A DNA stretch of 64,000 nucleotides from Ignavibacteria bacterium (lineage in GTDB: Bacteria; Bacteroidota; Ignavibacteria; Ignavibacteriales; SURF-24). Numbering within the stretch: the stretch's first letter is position 1; each line of letters begins with the position of its first letter. Below, one piece after another: positions 1 through 9,240 of this stretch. The notes beneath the pieces are model-generated. The model was given only the letters and a program-made list of their open reading frames with translations, was not told the origin of the DNA and ran no database searches. The DNA is taken from positions 146,283-210,282 of the forward strand of contig JAAXKN010000005.1 of assembly GCA_025612375.1 (NCBI GenBank), written 5' to 3'. The position numbers and the translations under genes were made by a program.

Positions 1-2027
1 AGCTTGCGTGCCGCTTCGTTCTCAACCTCAATATTCGCATGAACAACCTTGTCGGCCAGGTCAAGCGCTATTTTAACGGTCCCCAGGCTCTCGGGGTCAA
101 TTTTCAGCACTATGCTGCTCCTGTCCCCCTGCTGAATAAATTTTGATATCTCTTTCATCACTTCAGCTGCTTTTACAGTTTTGGCGGCTTCACCAAAAGG
201 ACTGCTGTCAGTTGTGTGCTTTACGGTAAAAGAGCTTTCGCCGGTTTTTGTCTGGGTTCCTATGTTGAACGCGTGATCTTCCTGAGTTTTCCCCTTTGTT
301 TCCGGGTGGTCGCCTGAAGGTGAACTTTCCGGACTCTGATGGTTCTGCTCTTTTGAAGAGCTGTTCATTTCATTCTTTGCACTGTCCTTAGTTTCCGTTT
401 TGACTTCTGAGGGTGATGAGGAATCCTGCTTCTCCTGAGGAGAAGACGCCTTAACATCTTTTTCTTTCTGATTCAGGGCTGCTGCATCCTGAAGCTTTGA
501 GGAGCCGGTTTCTTCCATTTTCTTATCTGTGCCCGCAATAGTCTTCTGAGTTTTCATCTCATCAGAATTTATTGTGCCTGAAGCGGGTAAATCCTTCTTC
601 GATATTTCCTGATCCGGCAGTTCTATTTTCTGCTGCTCTGCGGGAGCCTTAGTTTCTTTTGCCTGAATTCCGGAATCTGTTTTCACTCTTTCGATATTAA
701 TGAACTTGCCTGCTTTTAGCCCGGGATCTTTCGTAATATTATCTTCTGTAATGGCATCTTTTGCCGCACTATCTTTTACAATATTCTTTTCTGCAGAATC
801 CCCTGTTACAGTGTCATCCTCACCTTTCAGCGTGTCCTCATTTTTCACCTTAACATCAGGCAAAAGTCCATCAGCGTCTATAGTATTGGAATCAGCCTCA
901 TTCTCTACTAATGGAGTGCCTTTGCTGCCTTCTTGTACAACGGGTGCCGTCTGCGTTGATACGGTACCTTTTAGGGCGCCGGGTTCAACCTTTGCATTTT
1001 CATTCCCGGACTTTAAGGCGGGACCTTCTCCTTCCGGCGTCATTGCTGCAGCCGCAGGATCTTTGGACAGGGCTTTCAGGCTCTCATCCATCAGAGTCTC
1101 AGGATTTGCCGCGGCATTCATGTCATTTGTAAACGGCAGCTTTATGATCGGATTTTCTGTCCCGGCTGCAAGCCCGGAGGCTTCCTGATTGTCTACCAGA
1201 GAAAATTTCAGTTTATATAATGGTCCGGATGCCTGAAGATCTGTATCTCCTGTGCCCGCAGTCTGAGAAGCCATAATGCCTGCAAGAGTCTGGGCTGAAG
1301 CAGTATTCATGGCCTCAGGCATAGCGCCTTCCTCTCCGGAGGAATTTACCACGCCTGTACCTGATTGTGTTTTTGCTGCATCGCCTGAAAGCTCAACCAG
1401 CGTAATAAGCAGCCCGTTATTGCTCTGGAAGGCAGAATTTTCAACGGCTATTGTCTTGCCGTCTTTAAGCAAGCTTAAAACTTCTCCGGCATTCAGGTTT
1501 TCCAGCTGGAGAGTACTTGCAGGATTTTTAAGGGCGTCTTTATTTTCCGCGCCCTCATCTCCTGAAGCAACTATGCTTATCTTTCCATCGAACTGGTGGT
1601 TTGTCAGCAGTTCATTTATAAAATTAAAAAGCTCTGTATTTCCAACAAGAAGAGAATTTATATCCTCACTACTGCCTGCCGTGTCTTTTTCTTCCGATGC
1701 ATCTTTGTCCATCTGCTGAAGAAGAACGTTTGGGTTAAAGCTTTTCATTCCTAAGGCTGAGTTCACATTTATCCCGGTAGCGTTCTGCATCTGGGCTAAT
1801 GGAAGCGCCTCAGACTGGCTTGAAAGGGCTGAGACTATACTGCTTAGTAGATTATTGTCAGCAGCAGTCTCCTTTCCCGCATTCAGCGAGCCTGTTTCAT
1901 TTTTGTCCAGCTGAACCTTAATAATATCAGAAAATAAATATGAAGGTCCCGATAGTTTCTGGGCTTTGTTTAATAACTGAGTTTCCTGGTTATTTACTAC
2001 TTGCAAAAAAAGAGGATTAAAAACCAT
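1..2027 (-). CDS. fliK: Flagellar hook-length control protein FliK (partial, C-terminus off the left edge)
   Basis: The minus frame is open from the ATG at 2027 to the window edge, so at least 675 residues are present without a stop. Most of the protein is low-complexity and rich in Ser, Lys, Glu and Thr, as in the FliK export ruler region. Close to the left edge the sequence becomes ordered (IQQGDRSSIVLKIDPESLG, then VKIALDL), which matches the Flg_hook C-terminal domain that switches export from hook to filament substrates. The gene begins immediately after the stop of the motE-like gene (TAA followed directly by ATG) in the basal-body operon. Many plus-strand open frames lie over it (for example 700-1188) but are antisense shadows. 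The name is based on domain and position; the central region would not be informative by itself. Confidence 0.88.
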   Translation of the reverse strand, partial: MVFNPLFLQVVNNQETQLLNKAQKLSGPSYLFSDIIKVQLDKNETGSLNAGKETAADNNLLSSIVSALSSQSEALPLAQMQNATGINVNSALGMKSFNPNVLLQQMDKDASEEKDTAGSSEDINSLLVGNTELFNFINELLTNHQFDGKISIVASGDEGAENKDALKNPASTLQLENLNAGEVLSLLKDGKTIAVENSAFQSNNGLLITLVELSGDAAKTQSGTGVVNSSGEEGAMPEAMNTASAQTLAGIMASQTAGTGDTDLQASGPLYKLKFSLVDNQEASGLAAGTENPIIKLPFTNDMNAAANPETLMDESLKALSKDPAAAAMTPEGEGPALKSGNENAKVEPGALKGTVSTQTAPVVQEGSKGTPLVENEADSNTIDADGLLPDVKVKNEDTLKGEDDTVTGDSAEKNIVKDSAAKDAITEDNITKDPGLKAGKFINIERVKTDSGIQAKETKAPAEQQKIELPDQEISKKDLPASGTINSDEMKTQKTIAGTDKKMEETGSSKLQDAAALNQKEKDVKASSPQEKQDSSSPSEVKTETKDSAKNEMNSSSKEQNHQSPESSPSGDHPETKGKTQEDHAFNIGTQTKTGESSFTVKHTTDSSPFGEAAKTVKAAEVMKEISKFIQQGDRSSIVLKIDPESLGTVKIALDLADKVVHANIEVENEAARK

Positions 2028-2630
2028 TTACTGAATCCTTGTTAATCTGACTGCCGTTTCAGGGCTGAATTCTGAAAGTATTTCTGCCCGTTTTTTCTTT
2101 TTTATCGAGAACAGAATGTCTTTAGCTAAATTATCGTTTAATTTTTGAATTATTTTAGCCGCCATCTTGGAATCCATGAGTTCATAAGTCTTCACCATCT
2201 CTTTTTTCCATTTAACGTATGCGCTGTCCTGCTTTACTTTCACGAATGCTGAAGTACTCTGAAGTTCCGATTCCTTGCTTTTCAGCTTAGCTTCATACTG
2301 AGCTATCTGGCTCTTAATTTTATTCAGGCTGTCTAACTGCCTGTTGCGTTCGGCAATAATGGAGGCGGTATTCTGATTCCCTTTTCCTGCGGCCATGCTG
2401 TCAGCTGCTTCTTTATTGACTTTATTTATCCACTCTTCTTTAAGTTTTGTGGTATCGATTTTGGCCTTCAAAGAGTCGGCTTTGGTCATTGCCGCTGTTA
2501 CTTTACGCGGCGAAAAGTCGAGCTTAAATATATTTTCATATTTCTGATTCAGAAATACTATTCCGGCTGTAGTCATAATAAACGCAATCAAAAATATAAC
2601 AAGATATGTTATTTTGGTCTGCAATGTCAT
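2028..2630 (-). CDS. MotE-like flagellar motor-associated protein
   Basis: This 200-residue protein has one N-terminal membrane segment (about residues 8-28), a long charged coiled coil (about 50-145) and a C-terminal globular part (LMDSKMAAKIIQKLND onward) that resembles the MgtE N-terminal-like domain of MotE. In the families known, MotE is a periplasmic chaperone of the stator protein MotC, reached here only by analogy. The gene overlaps fliJ by 4 bp (ATGA) and abuts fliK directly, the usual place of this family between fliJ and fliK. Neither motA nor motB is in the window, so its partner cannot be checked. Confidence is good for the architecture and moderate for the name. Confidence 0.7.
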   Translation of the reverse strand: MTLQTKITYLVIFLIAFIMTTAGIVFLNQKYENIFKLDFSPRKVTAAMTKADSLKAKIDTTKLKEEWINKVNKEAADSMAAGKGNQNTASIIAERNRQLDSLNKIKSQIAQYEAKLKSKESELQSTSAFVKVKQDSAYVKWKKEMVKTYELMDSKMAAKIIQKLNDNLAKDILFSIKKKKRAEILSEFSPETAVRLTRIQ

Positions 2631-3064
2631 GCCTCCCTGGCAAATTTCTTGGATGCTATTTCGTCTATCTCTTTCTGTTCAATCTGATTCTGCACGAGCA
2701 GAAAATCCTCATAGTGCTTCTCCTCGAGGGTTTCAAATATTTTGTGCTCTTTTGTTTTCTGCTCCAGCTCGAGCATCCTCGTCTCTTTTATTTTTCTCAG
2801 ATTCGCAATTTCACTTAATATTTTTTTCTCCCTGAGCCCAAGGAGATTCTGCACTTCACCCTGAAACTGAAGCTCGGAGATTTTAATAAAACTCCTGCCC
2901 GAAAGAGAATTGCGTGACTTGTTCTTCTCCTCGGCAAGGGACTCAAGAAGGCCGTTCTGCTTTTCGATCTCAAGATCTATTAATGAAATTTCCTTCTGAA
3001 TTTTTTTTTCAAAAGTCTCTTTTATTTTTTTTATGGATTCAAACTTGTAGCGGAATTTTGCCAT
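2627..3064 (-). CDS. fliJ: Flagellar export chaperone-like protein FliJ
   Basis: The product is 145 residues and almost wholly predicted coiled coil, starting MAKFRYKFESIKKIKE, the basic N-terminal pattern typical of FliJ. FliJ sits in the centre of the FliI ATPase ring and helps couple ATP hydrolysis to export. It lies 3 bp after fliI and overlaps the motE-like gene by 4 bp, the standard fliH-fliI-fliJ order. Sequence conservation in this family is weak, so the call rests on length, coiled coil and position. Confidence 0.85.
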   Translation of the reverse strand: MAKFRYKFESIKKIKETFEKKIQKEISLIDLEIEKQNGLLESLAEEKNKSRNSLSGRSFIKISELQFQGEVQNLLGLREKKILSEIANLRKIKETRMLELEQKTKEHKIFETLEEKHYEDFLLVQNQIEQKEIDEIASKKFAREA

Positions 3065-3067
3065 TCT

Positions 3068-4399
3068 TTAGACCAGAGGTTGTTCAATAATATTGTGAAG
3101 TCTCTGAATTGTATCCTGATAAAGCGCCTTTTCAAACATGTCCTGCTTCAGGAAAGCCCTCAGCATGGCAATCTTTGTCAGAGCATGGTCAATCTGAGGG
3201 TTACTCCCTTTAACGTATGCTCCGATGTTTATCAGGTCTTCAGCTTCCTTATAAGTAGCAAGTATATCATTAAAGCCTATAGCACGTTTTCTGTGGTCTG
3301 CCGTAACAATATCCGGCATAACACGGCTGACGCTCTGCAGTGGGTCGACTGCCGGGAACTGCCCCTTGTTTGCCAGCTTTCTTGAAAGAACTATGTGCCC
3401 GTCCAAAATTGACCTTACGGCATCAGCAATCGGTTCAGTCATGTCGTCACCATCGACGAGTACGGTGTAAATACCCGTAATTGAGCCGGTCTCACCGGTC
3501 CCTGTTCTTTCAAGGAGCTTTGGAAGAACCGCAAAGACAGAAGGTGTATAACCTTTTGTTGCAGGAGGCTCTCCGATTGTAAGTCCAATCTCTCTTTGCG
3601 CCTGTGCAAACCTGGTTACAGAATCCATCATGAGGACGACATCTTTCCCCTGGTCCCTGAAGTACTCGGCAATCGTCGTTCCAATATAGGCTCCTTTCAT
3701 TCTTATAAGAGCAGGCTTGTCGCTCGTTGCAACAACAACGACGGACCTTTTGAGGCCTTCTTCACCCAGCTCTTTTTCAAGAAATTCCCTTACCTCGCGG
3801 CCGCGCTCACCAACAAGTGTGATCACGTTCACGTCGGCGTTGGTATTTCTTGCAATCATGCCCAGAGTAACACTTTTGCCCACGCCGCTTCCGGCAAAAA
3901 TACCTATGCGCTGCCCTTTGCCTACGGTCAGAAGCCCGTCAATCGACCTTACGCCCGTCTGCAAGGGCCTTGAAATTCTTTTTCTTGTCAAAGGATTAGG
4001 CGGCTCACGGTAGATATTCATGTATGACGGCACTATGATGTCGCCTTTGCCGTCAATCGGATTTCCGAGGCCGTCAATTACCCTTCCTAAGAGATTCTCC
4101 CCCACACCGATTGAAAAACTTCTTCCCGAGGCAATAATTTCGCACGCGGGGGAAATCTTTTCAACTTCGCCCAATGCAATTGAAAGCACCTTGCCTTCCT
4201 TGAAACCTACAACTTCTGCCTTACAGACCTCGCGCCCTTTTTTATCAACTATGGTGCATATCTCTCCCAAGGCAACGTTCGGTCCGATGGAGACTATAAT
4301 AAGCCCTATTACATCGGTAACCCTGCCGTTGACTTTAATTGAATCTATGCGGTCTATTACGCGCCTGTATTTTTCAATATAATTCTCAGCAAGCTGCAT
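3068..4399 (-). CDS. fliI: Flagellum-specific ATPase FliI
   Basis: This 443-residue protein is the ATPase of the flagellar type III export apparatus. An N-terminal F1-ATPase-like beta barrel (about residues 20-95) is followed by the nucleotide-binding domain with a Walker A motif GIFAGSGVGKS at 166-176, the segment LVGERGREVREF shared by F/V-type and type III ATPases, and a Walker B strand VVLMMDSVTRFA. The length matches the family (about 440). It sits 4 bp downstream of fliH and 3 bp upstream of fliJ. All hallmark motifs are intact. Confidence 0.97.
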   Translation of the reverse strand: MQLAENYIEKYRRVIDRIDSIKVNGRVTDVIGLIIVSIGPNVALGEICTIVDKKGREVCKAEVVGFKEGKVLSIALGEVEKISPACEIIASGRSFSIGVGENLLGRVIDGLGNPIDGKGDIIVPSYMNIYREPPNPLTRKRISRPLQTGVRSIDGLLTVGKGQRIGIFAGSGVGKSVTLGMIARNTNADVNVITLVGERGREVREFLEKELGEEGLKRSVVVVATSDKPALIRMKGAYIGTTIAEYFRDQGKDVVLMMDSVTRFAQAQREIGLTIGEPPATKGYTPSVFAVLPKLLERTGTGETGSITGIYTVLVDGDDMTEPIADAVRSILDGHIVLSRKLANKGQFPAVDPLQSVSRVMPDIVTADHRKRAIGFNDILATYKEAEDLINIGAYVKGSNPQIDHALTKIAMLRAFLKQDMFEKALYQDTIQRLHNIIEQPLV

Positions 4400-4403
4400 C
4401 TGT

Positions 4404-5054
4404 CTATGTCACCTGGTTATTGAAGTGATTATCCAGGTGCTTCTTTATTTCGGAGATCTGTGTTGCAATCCTTGAATCCACGCTGCCGATATCTGTTTCC
4501 ACGATGCAGCCCCCGGCTTCAATTTTATCATCCTGCTCGAACTTGATCTTGGAGAATGACTCTTCCAGCAGAACCCCTTCCTGGTCTGAATGCAGGGAGG
4601 CGAAATCCCGGGGATTAATTTTTATTATTACCTCATTGGCTCCGAGTATTTTCTTTACAGACTCCCTTAGCGTTGAGCTGATTACAGACTCTTTGCTGAT
4701 CTCGTGCCTTACAATTTTTTCGGCTATGATAACCGCCACCTCAGTCACAATACTGTCGAATGACTGTTCGTACTCAGAAAGGTTTGATTCAATGGCAGCA
4801 AGGATTCTGTTAAACTCCTCGGTTTTTTCTATAAGCCTTTGTGTATATTCTTTTTCAAGCTCAGTTGCCGTAAGCTTCTGTGCTTCCTGAAATCCCTTGT
4901 CGTAATAGTTCTGCAGCTGAAGCTGAATATAGTCTTCCTCTTTTGCAGGCGCAGCCTCATTTTCAGCCGTATCCTCTGGCACCGCATCGAATTCACTGTT
5001 GAATTTGATCTTGACGGCACCCGTTCTCAAATTTAGTTTAACCACATCAGACAT
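4404..5054 (-). CDS. fliH: Flagellar assembly protein FliH
   Basis: The product is 216 residues: a variable N-terminus, a central Glu/Gln-rich helical region (about 40-110) and a C-terminal globular domain with the AEKIVRHEI and VIIKINPRDF segments seen in the FliH/V-type ATPase subunit E family. FliH is the peripheral stalk and regulator of FliI. The gene overlaps the end of fliG by 8 bp and precedes fliI by 4 bp, so translation is probably coupled. Confidence 0.9.
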   Translation of the reverse strand: MSDVVKLNLRTGAVKIKFNSEFDAVPEDTAENEAAPAKEEDYIQLQLQNYYDKGFQEAQKLTATELEKEYTQRLIEKTEEFNRILAAIESNLSEYEQSFDSIVTEVAVIIAEKIVRHEISKESVISSTLRESVKKILGANEVIIKINPRDFASLHSDQEGVLLEESFSKIKFEQDDKIEAGGCIVETDIGSVDSRIATQISEIKKHLDNHFNNQVT

Positions 5055-6090
5055 AAACTTCGTCGGCGCCTCCCCTCAGGTTGAGAGAAATCTCTTCATT
5101 TTCCTCGAGGGCTTTAACAACATCCACTATTTTTGCCTGTGCAGATTCAACTTCTTTTAATTTGATTGGGCCCATATACTGCAGCTCTTCTTTCAGCAGG
5201 TCCGCGGCGCGTTCCGACATATTGGAAAATATTTTCTGCTTCAGCCTGTCGTCGGCAACCTTAAGGCTTATGGCCAGATCGCGGCGGTCCACCTCGCGCA
5301 GTATTCTCTGAATATCTTTGTCCTGTATGTTTATTATATCGTCGAAGAGGAACATGAGCCTTTTAATTTCATGAGCCACTTCCTCGTCTTTTTCCTGTAT
5401 GACCGCAAGTATATCCTTGCTTATGCTGACGCTTGTACGGTTTAAGATCTTGGCAAGACTCTTGGGTCCGCCGGTACGGCTTAACGACTGGTTCATAGTA
5501 AAGCCTGCAAGTTCATCCACAACTTTCTCAATCTGCTTTAAGGTCTGCGGAGATATTTTTCCAAGAGTTGCAATTCTGTAGGCCACGTCGGCCCTCATGT
5601 TCTCCGGCAGCTCTTTTATTGCATTTGCAGTCTGCTCCGGATTAAGATGAGAAAGAATGAGTGCAATTGTCTGCGGGTGCTCCTTGTTAAGGAAGTTCAC
5701 CAGCTGCGCCGAGTCGGCCTTCTTTAAGACGTCAAATCCGCGAAGCGTGGTGAGGTTTCTCACCTTTTCAATAATCTCAACAGCCTTTGCAAGGCCGAAA
5801 GATTTTTCCAGAATAGTCTGTGCGTAATCTATGCCTCCCTCAAGGACGTATTCGCGTGCGGTTATCATTGCATAATATTCCGACATCACGCTGTCTACAG
5901 TATTGGAAGCAATATTTTTCACTTTGGAAATTTCAGCACTTATCTGTTCGACTTCCGCCGGATCAAGGTGCTTGAATACCGCGGCAGCCGTCTCAACATT
6001 AAGAGCAATCATCAGAAGCGCAGCCTTCTGTGCACCGGAAATGTCAGCCTTTTTTGTGGGTTCTTTTAATGCTTTTTCTTTAGTACTCAT
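5047..6090 (-). CDS. fliG: Flagellar motor switch protein FliG
   Basis: The product is 347 residues. It has the N-terminal FliF-binding domain (GAQKAALLMIALNVE), the middle domain with the EHPQTIALILSHL motif that contacts FliM, and the C-terminal torque-generating domain with charged helix segments (DDRLKQKIFSNMSERAADLL). FliG is the rotor component that transmits force from the stator. It overlaps fliF by 11 bp and fliH by 8 bp. The length and every recognisable motif are those of a complete FliG. Confidence 0.97.
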   Translation of the reverse strand: MSTKEKALKEPTKKADISGAQKAALLMIALNVETAAAVFKHLDPAEVEQISAEISKVKNIASNTVDSVMSEYYAMITAREYVLEGGIDYAQTILEKSFGLAKAVEIIEKVRNLTTLRGFDVLKKADSAQLVNFLNKEHPQTIALILSHLNPEQTANAIKELPENMRADVAYRIATLGKISPQTLKQIEKVVDELAGFTMNQSLSRTGGPKSLAKILNRTSVSISKDILAVIQEKDEEVAHEIKRLMFLFDDIINIQDKDIQRILREVDRRDLAISLKVADDRLKQKIFSNMSERAADLLKEELQYMGPIKLKEVESAQAKIVDVVKALEENEEISLNLRGGADEVYV

Positions 6091-7675
6091 CTTCGTGTAA
6101 CCAGGAATTAATTAATTTTGCAGCATCTGCAGGATTTTTAGCCACATAGTTGGCTATCTTTTCCTGCTGTACCAGCTTTTGAGCTGCATCCTCGGTGATT
6201 TCATCTTCAATATCGCCTATTGCAGCGGGAGCTTTCTTCTTCTTTAGCAGAGCCGGCTGATTACCTGTCTGAGGAGCTTCCACAGAAGGCATTTCCAGAA
6301 GCTGAACATCTGCAGACTCGCCAACAGTGCCTATGATAATCCTCTCGTTTTTAATCTTATTTAACAGCCCTTTCAATATGAACATCGATGCCCCTACGGC
6401 AACAAAAATCAGAAGCAGGTTTGTCCATTTATCCATGTTGTCAAATATGGAAGATCCGCCCTTTGTATCATCTCCCATTTTGGTCTCAAACGGTATGCTT
6501 ACAATTGAGAACTGATCCTTTCTTGTAGAATCAATTCCTATGGAATTTTTTATTATATTCTCCAGCTTTTTCATCTGGTCGTCGCTTCTGGGCTCATAGA
6601 CAATTTCGGTATTTTCCCCTTTTTTCACTTCTTTAGGGGTGCCGTTGATTACGGCAGCCAGGCTCAGACGCTTTATGGTTCCGGTTCCTTCAACCACCTT
6701 CTGGACGGTCCTGCTGATTTCATAGTTGGTAGTTGCATTCTCATTTGACTGCTGGGTCGAATCACCGGAAGCCTTGCCGCCGCTGGAGGACTTGACTGTC
6801 TGCTCACTTACGGCTACCTGAGACTCAGGATCGTAGGTCTCCATGGTCTTTTCAACCTGATTAAAATCCAGGTCCGCATTAACCTGCACAATTGCATTGC
6901 CATAGCCAAGGACGTTGTCCAAAAGGCTCTGCGCCTTCTGTGCAAGATAATTTTCCACCGACTGTTTTATCTCATACTGCTTGCTGCTGGAGGCTGCAAG
7001 GGGACTTTCGTCCAACTCCTTTGAAAGGAGCCGTCCATGAGTGTCAAGAATCGTAACCTTGCCCGGCCTCAGGCCTTCAACGCTTCCTGATATCAGGTTT
7101 GATATGGCGACAATATTGTTTTTTGTAATGTTCTGACTGTTTCTAAGCTTAAGCACCACGGAAGCTGTAGGTTCTTTTTCTTCTTCCTTAAAGACAGATT
7201 TCTGCGGGAATACAATGTGGACCCTTACTCCTTCAACACCTTCAACCTGCATGATTGTTCGGGCAAGCTCTCCTTCAAGTGCGCGCTTGAAGTTCAGCTT
7301 CTGCATGAACTCAGACATCCCCATCGTGTTCTTGTCGAAGATCTCATAACCAACAATACCTGAGCTCGGAATTCCTTTGCCTGCAAGGGCAAGCCTGGTT
7401 TCGTAAACCTTTTCCTTGGGAACCCTGATCGTCTGCCCGTTGTCTTCAATCTTATAGGGTATTTTCTGACTGGTCAGGTGTTCAACAACCTTGGAGGCAT
7501 CCTCAGGCGCAAGGTTTGTAAAAAGCGCTGAATAGTTGGGCTCGTTAAAAGCAAATAATATAAAACCCAGAAGAATAACTGTAGCAAGTACAACACCCCC
7601 AATGATCAGGCGCTGCTGAAGTGAGAGCTTATTGAATATTCCGAGTAAAGCCTGAACCGAATTTTTCTTATCCAC
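6080..7675 (-). CDS. fliF: Flagellar MS-ring protein FliF
   Basis: The product is 531 residues with two membrane segments (about 24-44 and 419-440) flanking a large periplasmic part with YscJ/FliF ring-building motifs (NYSALFTNLAPEDA, LARTIMQVEGV). The C-terminal tail ends AAKLINSWLHED, the FliG-binding signature. The start codon is GTG at 7675, and its first base is the last base of the fliE stop (TAGTG), an extreme coupling arrangement. It builds the membrane ring on which the export gate and rotor assemble. Confidence 0.97.
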   Translation of the reverse strand: MDKKNSVQALLGIFNKLSLQQRLIIGGVVLATVILLGFILFAFNEPNYSALFTNLAPEDASKVVEHLTSQKIPYKIEDNGQTIRVPKEKVYETRLALAGKGIPSSGIVGYEIFDKNTMGMSEFMQKLNFKRALEGELARTIMQVEGVEGVRVHIVFPQKSVFKEEEKEPTASVVLKLRNSQNITKNNIVAISNLISGSVEGLRPGKVTILDTHGRLLSKELDESPLAASSSKQYEIKQSVENYLAQKAQSLLDNVLGYGNAIVQVNADLDFNQVEKTMETYDPESQVAVSEQTVKSSSGGKASGDSTQQSNENATTNYEISRTVQKVVEGTGTIKRLSLAAVINGTPKEVKKGENTEIVYEPRSDDQMKKLENIIKNSIGIDSTRKDQFSIVSIPFETKMGDDTKGGSSIFDNMDKWTNLLLIFVAVGASMFILKGLLNKIKNERIIIGTVGESADVQLLEMPSVEAPQTGNQPALLKKKKAPAAIGDIEDEITEDAAQKLVQQEKIANYVAKNPADAAKLINSWLHEDEY

Positions 7676-7965
7676 TATACTTGTATCCTGGTTAATTCTT
7701 TATACATATCCACAGCTTTGTTCCTGATTTCCATCAGGAGCTCAAGGCTGGTCTTTGCCTTTTCACCGGCAACCATAACCTCGTGCAGCTCCACGTTCTT
7801 GCCGTCGGCAAAGTCCTTTGTCTTATTCGATGCCAAAATCTGATCCTGGTTGACGTCACCGATAAAGGAGGTGAGCATTTCAGAGAATCCGGCATTGTCT
7901 TTCTTGCCGGTCTCTTCAATCCTGGGTATTTCCCTGAATATGTTTTGAATTGCGCCTATTTTCAT
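7675..7965 (-). CDS. fliE: Flagellar hook-basal body protein FliE
   Basis: This small 96-residue protein ends with the characteristic FliE segment (VAGEKAKTSLELLMEIRNKAVDMYKEL, beginning near residue 66), which connects the MS ring to the proximal rod. It is placed directly before fliF with a 1-base overlap, the conserved fliE-fliF order. The N-terminal third is variable, as usual. Confidence 0.93.
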   Translation of the reverse strand: MKIGAIQNIFREIPRIEETGKKDNAGFSEMLTSFIGDVNQDQILASNKTKDFADGKNVELHEVMVAGEKAKTSLELLMEIRNKAVDMYKELTRIQV

Positions 7966-7967
7966 TT

Positions 7968-8222
7968 TTATCCTCTCTTATCGAACAAAGATCCAAGTGC
8001 AACACCCGACATCTTGCCTGACTTCTGGTAAAAATGATAATCCGTTATTTCTTTTTTATTTTCGGGATAGAGATTAATGAAAAAGTTCTTTTCCTCATTA
8101 TTGATCTTTTCATTTTTCTGCAGAGAGCCTATGGCAGCCTCATTGTTAATCCTGGGCTTTGCCTTCACCTGCTGTGTATAGCCCGGGCCGTAATTGCCGA
8201 TGTTGTTAGTAGAAATTTTCAT
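7968..8222 (-). CDS. Unrecognised 84-residue flagellar operon protein
   Basis: This small protein lies between flgC and fliE, starting directly after the flgC stop (TAA then ATG) and ending 2 bp before fliE. It begins MKISTNNIGNYGPGY and ends GVALGSLFDKRG; the middle is polar and Asn/Lys-rich, with no signal peptide or membrane segment. I do not recognise a family. Its tight packing inside an essential operon suggests a real gene with a flagellar role, perhaps a rod or export accessory protein; that is inference from position only. Confidence 0.7.
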   Translation of the reverse strand: MKISTNNIGNYGPGYTQQVKAKPRINNEAAIGSLQKNEKINNEEKNFFINLYPENKKEITDYHFYQKSGKMSGVALGSLFDKRG

Positions 8223-8735
8223 TTATATCTCCAGGGTGTCCTTGGCCATCTGTTTTGAAGAATTCAAAGCCGTGAGATTCGATTCATAGCTTCTTGTAGC
8301 TGCTATCATGTCAACCATTTCAGTTACTATATTTACATTAGGCATGTGCACATAACCGTCAGTGTCTGCATCGGGGTGCTCGGGCATATAGACCATATCC
8401 CCCTGTTTCTGATCCTTTACAACGTCGCCCTTAAGTCCCGTCCTGGAATCCTCAGGAGGGAACTCCTGCTGCGGCGCTGCTGCTATATGGTCGGGATTTG
8501 TTGTGTCCATTCTAAGCACGCCGCCCTGCAGGCCGTTAGGGTTGTAGTCTGCGCCCTCAAGAGGAGTCTTATCCTGCTTTACCACCAGGAACTTTCTCTG
8601 ATAAGGCGTGCCGTCCTGTGTCTTTGTTGTATTGGTGTTTGCAATGTTCTCCGAGATCAGGTTCATTCTCTTTCTCTGCAGGCTGAGGCCCATGGCACTT
8701 ATCTTTATGCCGAAAAAGTTATCGCTGATTTTCAA
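8223..8735 (-). CDS. flgC: Proximal rod protein FlgC
   Basis: The product is 170 residues and carries the N-terminal rod/hook motif ISAMGLSLQRKRMN followed by LISENIANTNT, and the C-terminal VNIVTEMVDMIAATRSYESN, both diagnostic of FlgC. The start is a TTG at 8735 overlapping the flgB TGA stop (TTGA). A start at the internal ATG (Met of MGLSLQ) would cut off the first helix, so the TTG is preferred. It forms the proximal rod together with FlgB. Confidence 0.95.
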   Translation of the reverse strand: MKISDNFFGIKISAMGLSLQRKRMNLISENIANTNTTKTQDGTPYQRKFLVVKQDKTPLEGADYNPNGLQGGVLRMDTTNPDHIAAAPQQEFPPEDSRTGLKGDVVKDQKQGDMVYMPEHPDADTDGYVHMPNVNIVTEMVDMIAATRSYESNLTALNSSKQMAKDTLEI

Positions 8736-9127
8736 TGACCGCTCCCGTTTTTAATTACTTCCTGAATCAGTTTGAAATAATCACCCATTTTTTTCGATGC
8801 GAACTTATATTTAAGTGTATTCTCAGCCATCTCGGCCATTTCAGTGTCAATGTCAACATTATTCATTCCGGAACTCAGATCCTTGCTCTTGTCTGTTTCA
8901 ATCTCGAATTTGTTTTCCGGATCCAGCCCGTCCTTGACCGGGAAATGCTTCGGGTTTGTCGTCTTTAGTACAGATGACATGTTATCCGAAAGAACATCAG
9001 AAAACTTTATATCCTCTCTCTGATAGTTCTCTGTTCCAATATTGGCAATGTTCCTGCTGAGCACCTTCTGCTTCTGTGTGCAGTAGTCCAGCATTCTTAT
9101 TAATGATTTTTCAACCGGCTGAGACAT
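8732..9127 (-). CDS. flgB: Flagellar rod protein FlgB
   Basis: The product is about 131 residues from the ATG at 9127 (MSQPVEKSLIRMLDY). It contains LSRNIANIGTENYQRED and the C-terminal DTEMAEMAENTLKYKFA, typical of FlgB. The frame is open upstream to 9220, but the extra 31 residues are not FlgB-like and run across the sigma-54 type promoter at 9158-9173, so the shorter start is chosen. It is the first gene of the basal-body operon and overlaps flgC by 4 bp. Confidence 0.93.
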   Translation of the reverse strand: MSQPVEKSLIRMLDYCTQKQKVLSRNIANIGTENYQREDIKFSDVLSDNMSSVLKTTNPKHFPVKDGLDPENKFEIETDKSKDLSSGMNNVDIDTEMAEMAENTLKYKFASKKMGDYFKLIQEVIKNGSGH

Positions 9128-9157
9128 TTTAATTCTTTTTTTATTCAGGCTTATAAA

Positions 9158-9173
9158 GGCAAATGTAATGCCA
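9158..9173 (-). promoter_or_regulatory. Sigma-54 type promoter of the flgB basal-body operon
   Basis: The minus strand reads TGGCAT-N5-TTGCC, with the invariant GG and GC separated by 10 bases. It matches the -24/-12 consensus TGGCAC-N5-TTGC at nearly every position and lies about 31 bp before the flgB ATG. An NtrC-type activator is encoded at 21641-23029. Confidence 0.8.
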
Positions 9174-9240
9174 GAGAAGGAACTTACAATTCCATTAAAA
9201 TAGAAGATGATCCGCTTCACAATTGGCTATATATAAACAA

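Noticed and set aside
700..1719. Plus-strand open frames rich in Ser/Phe/Pro opposite the left end
   Set aside because: They are antisense to fliK, whose minus frame is continuous and ends in a recognisable Flg_hook domain; the Ser-rich text mirrors its Glu/Lys/Ser codons.
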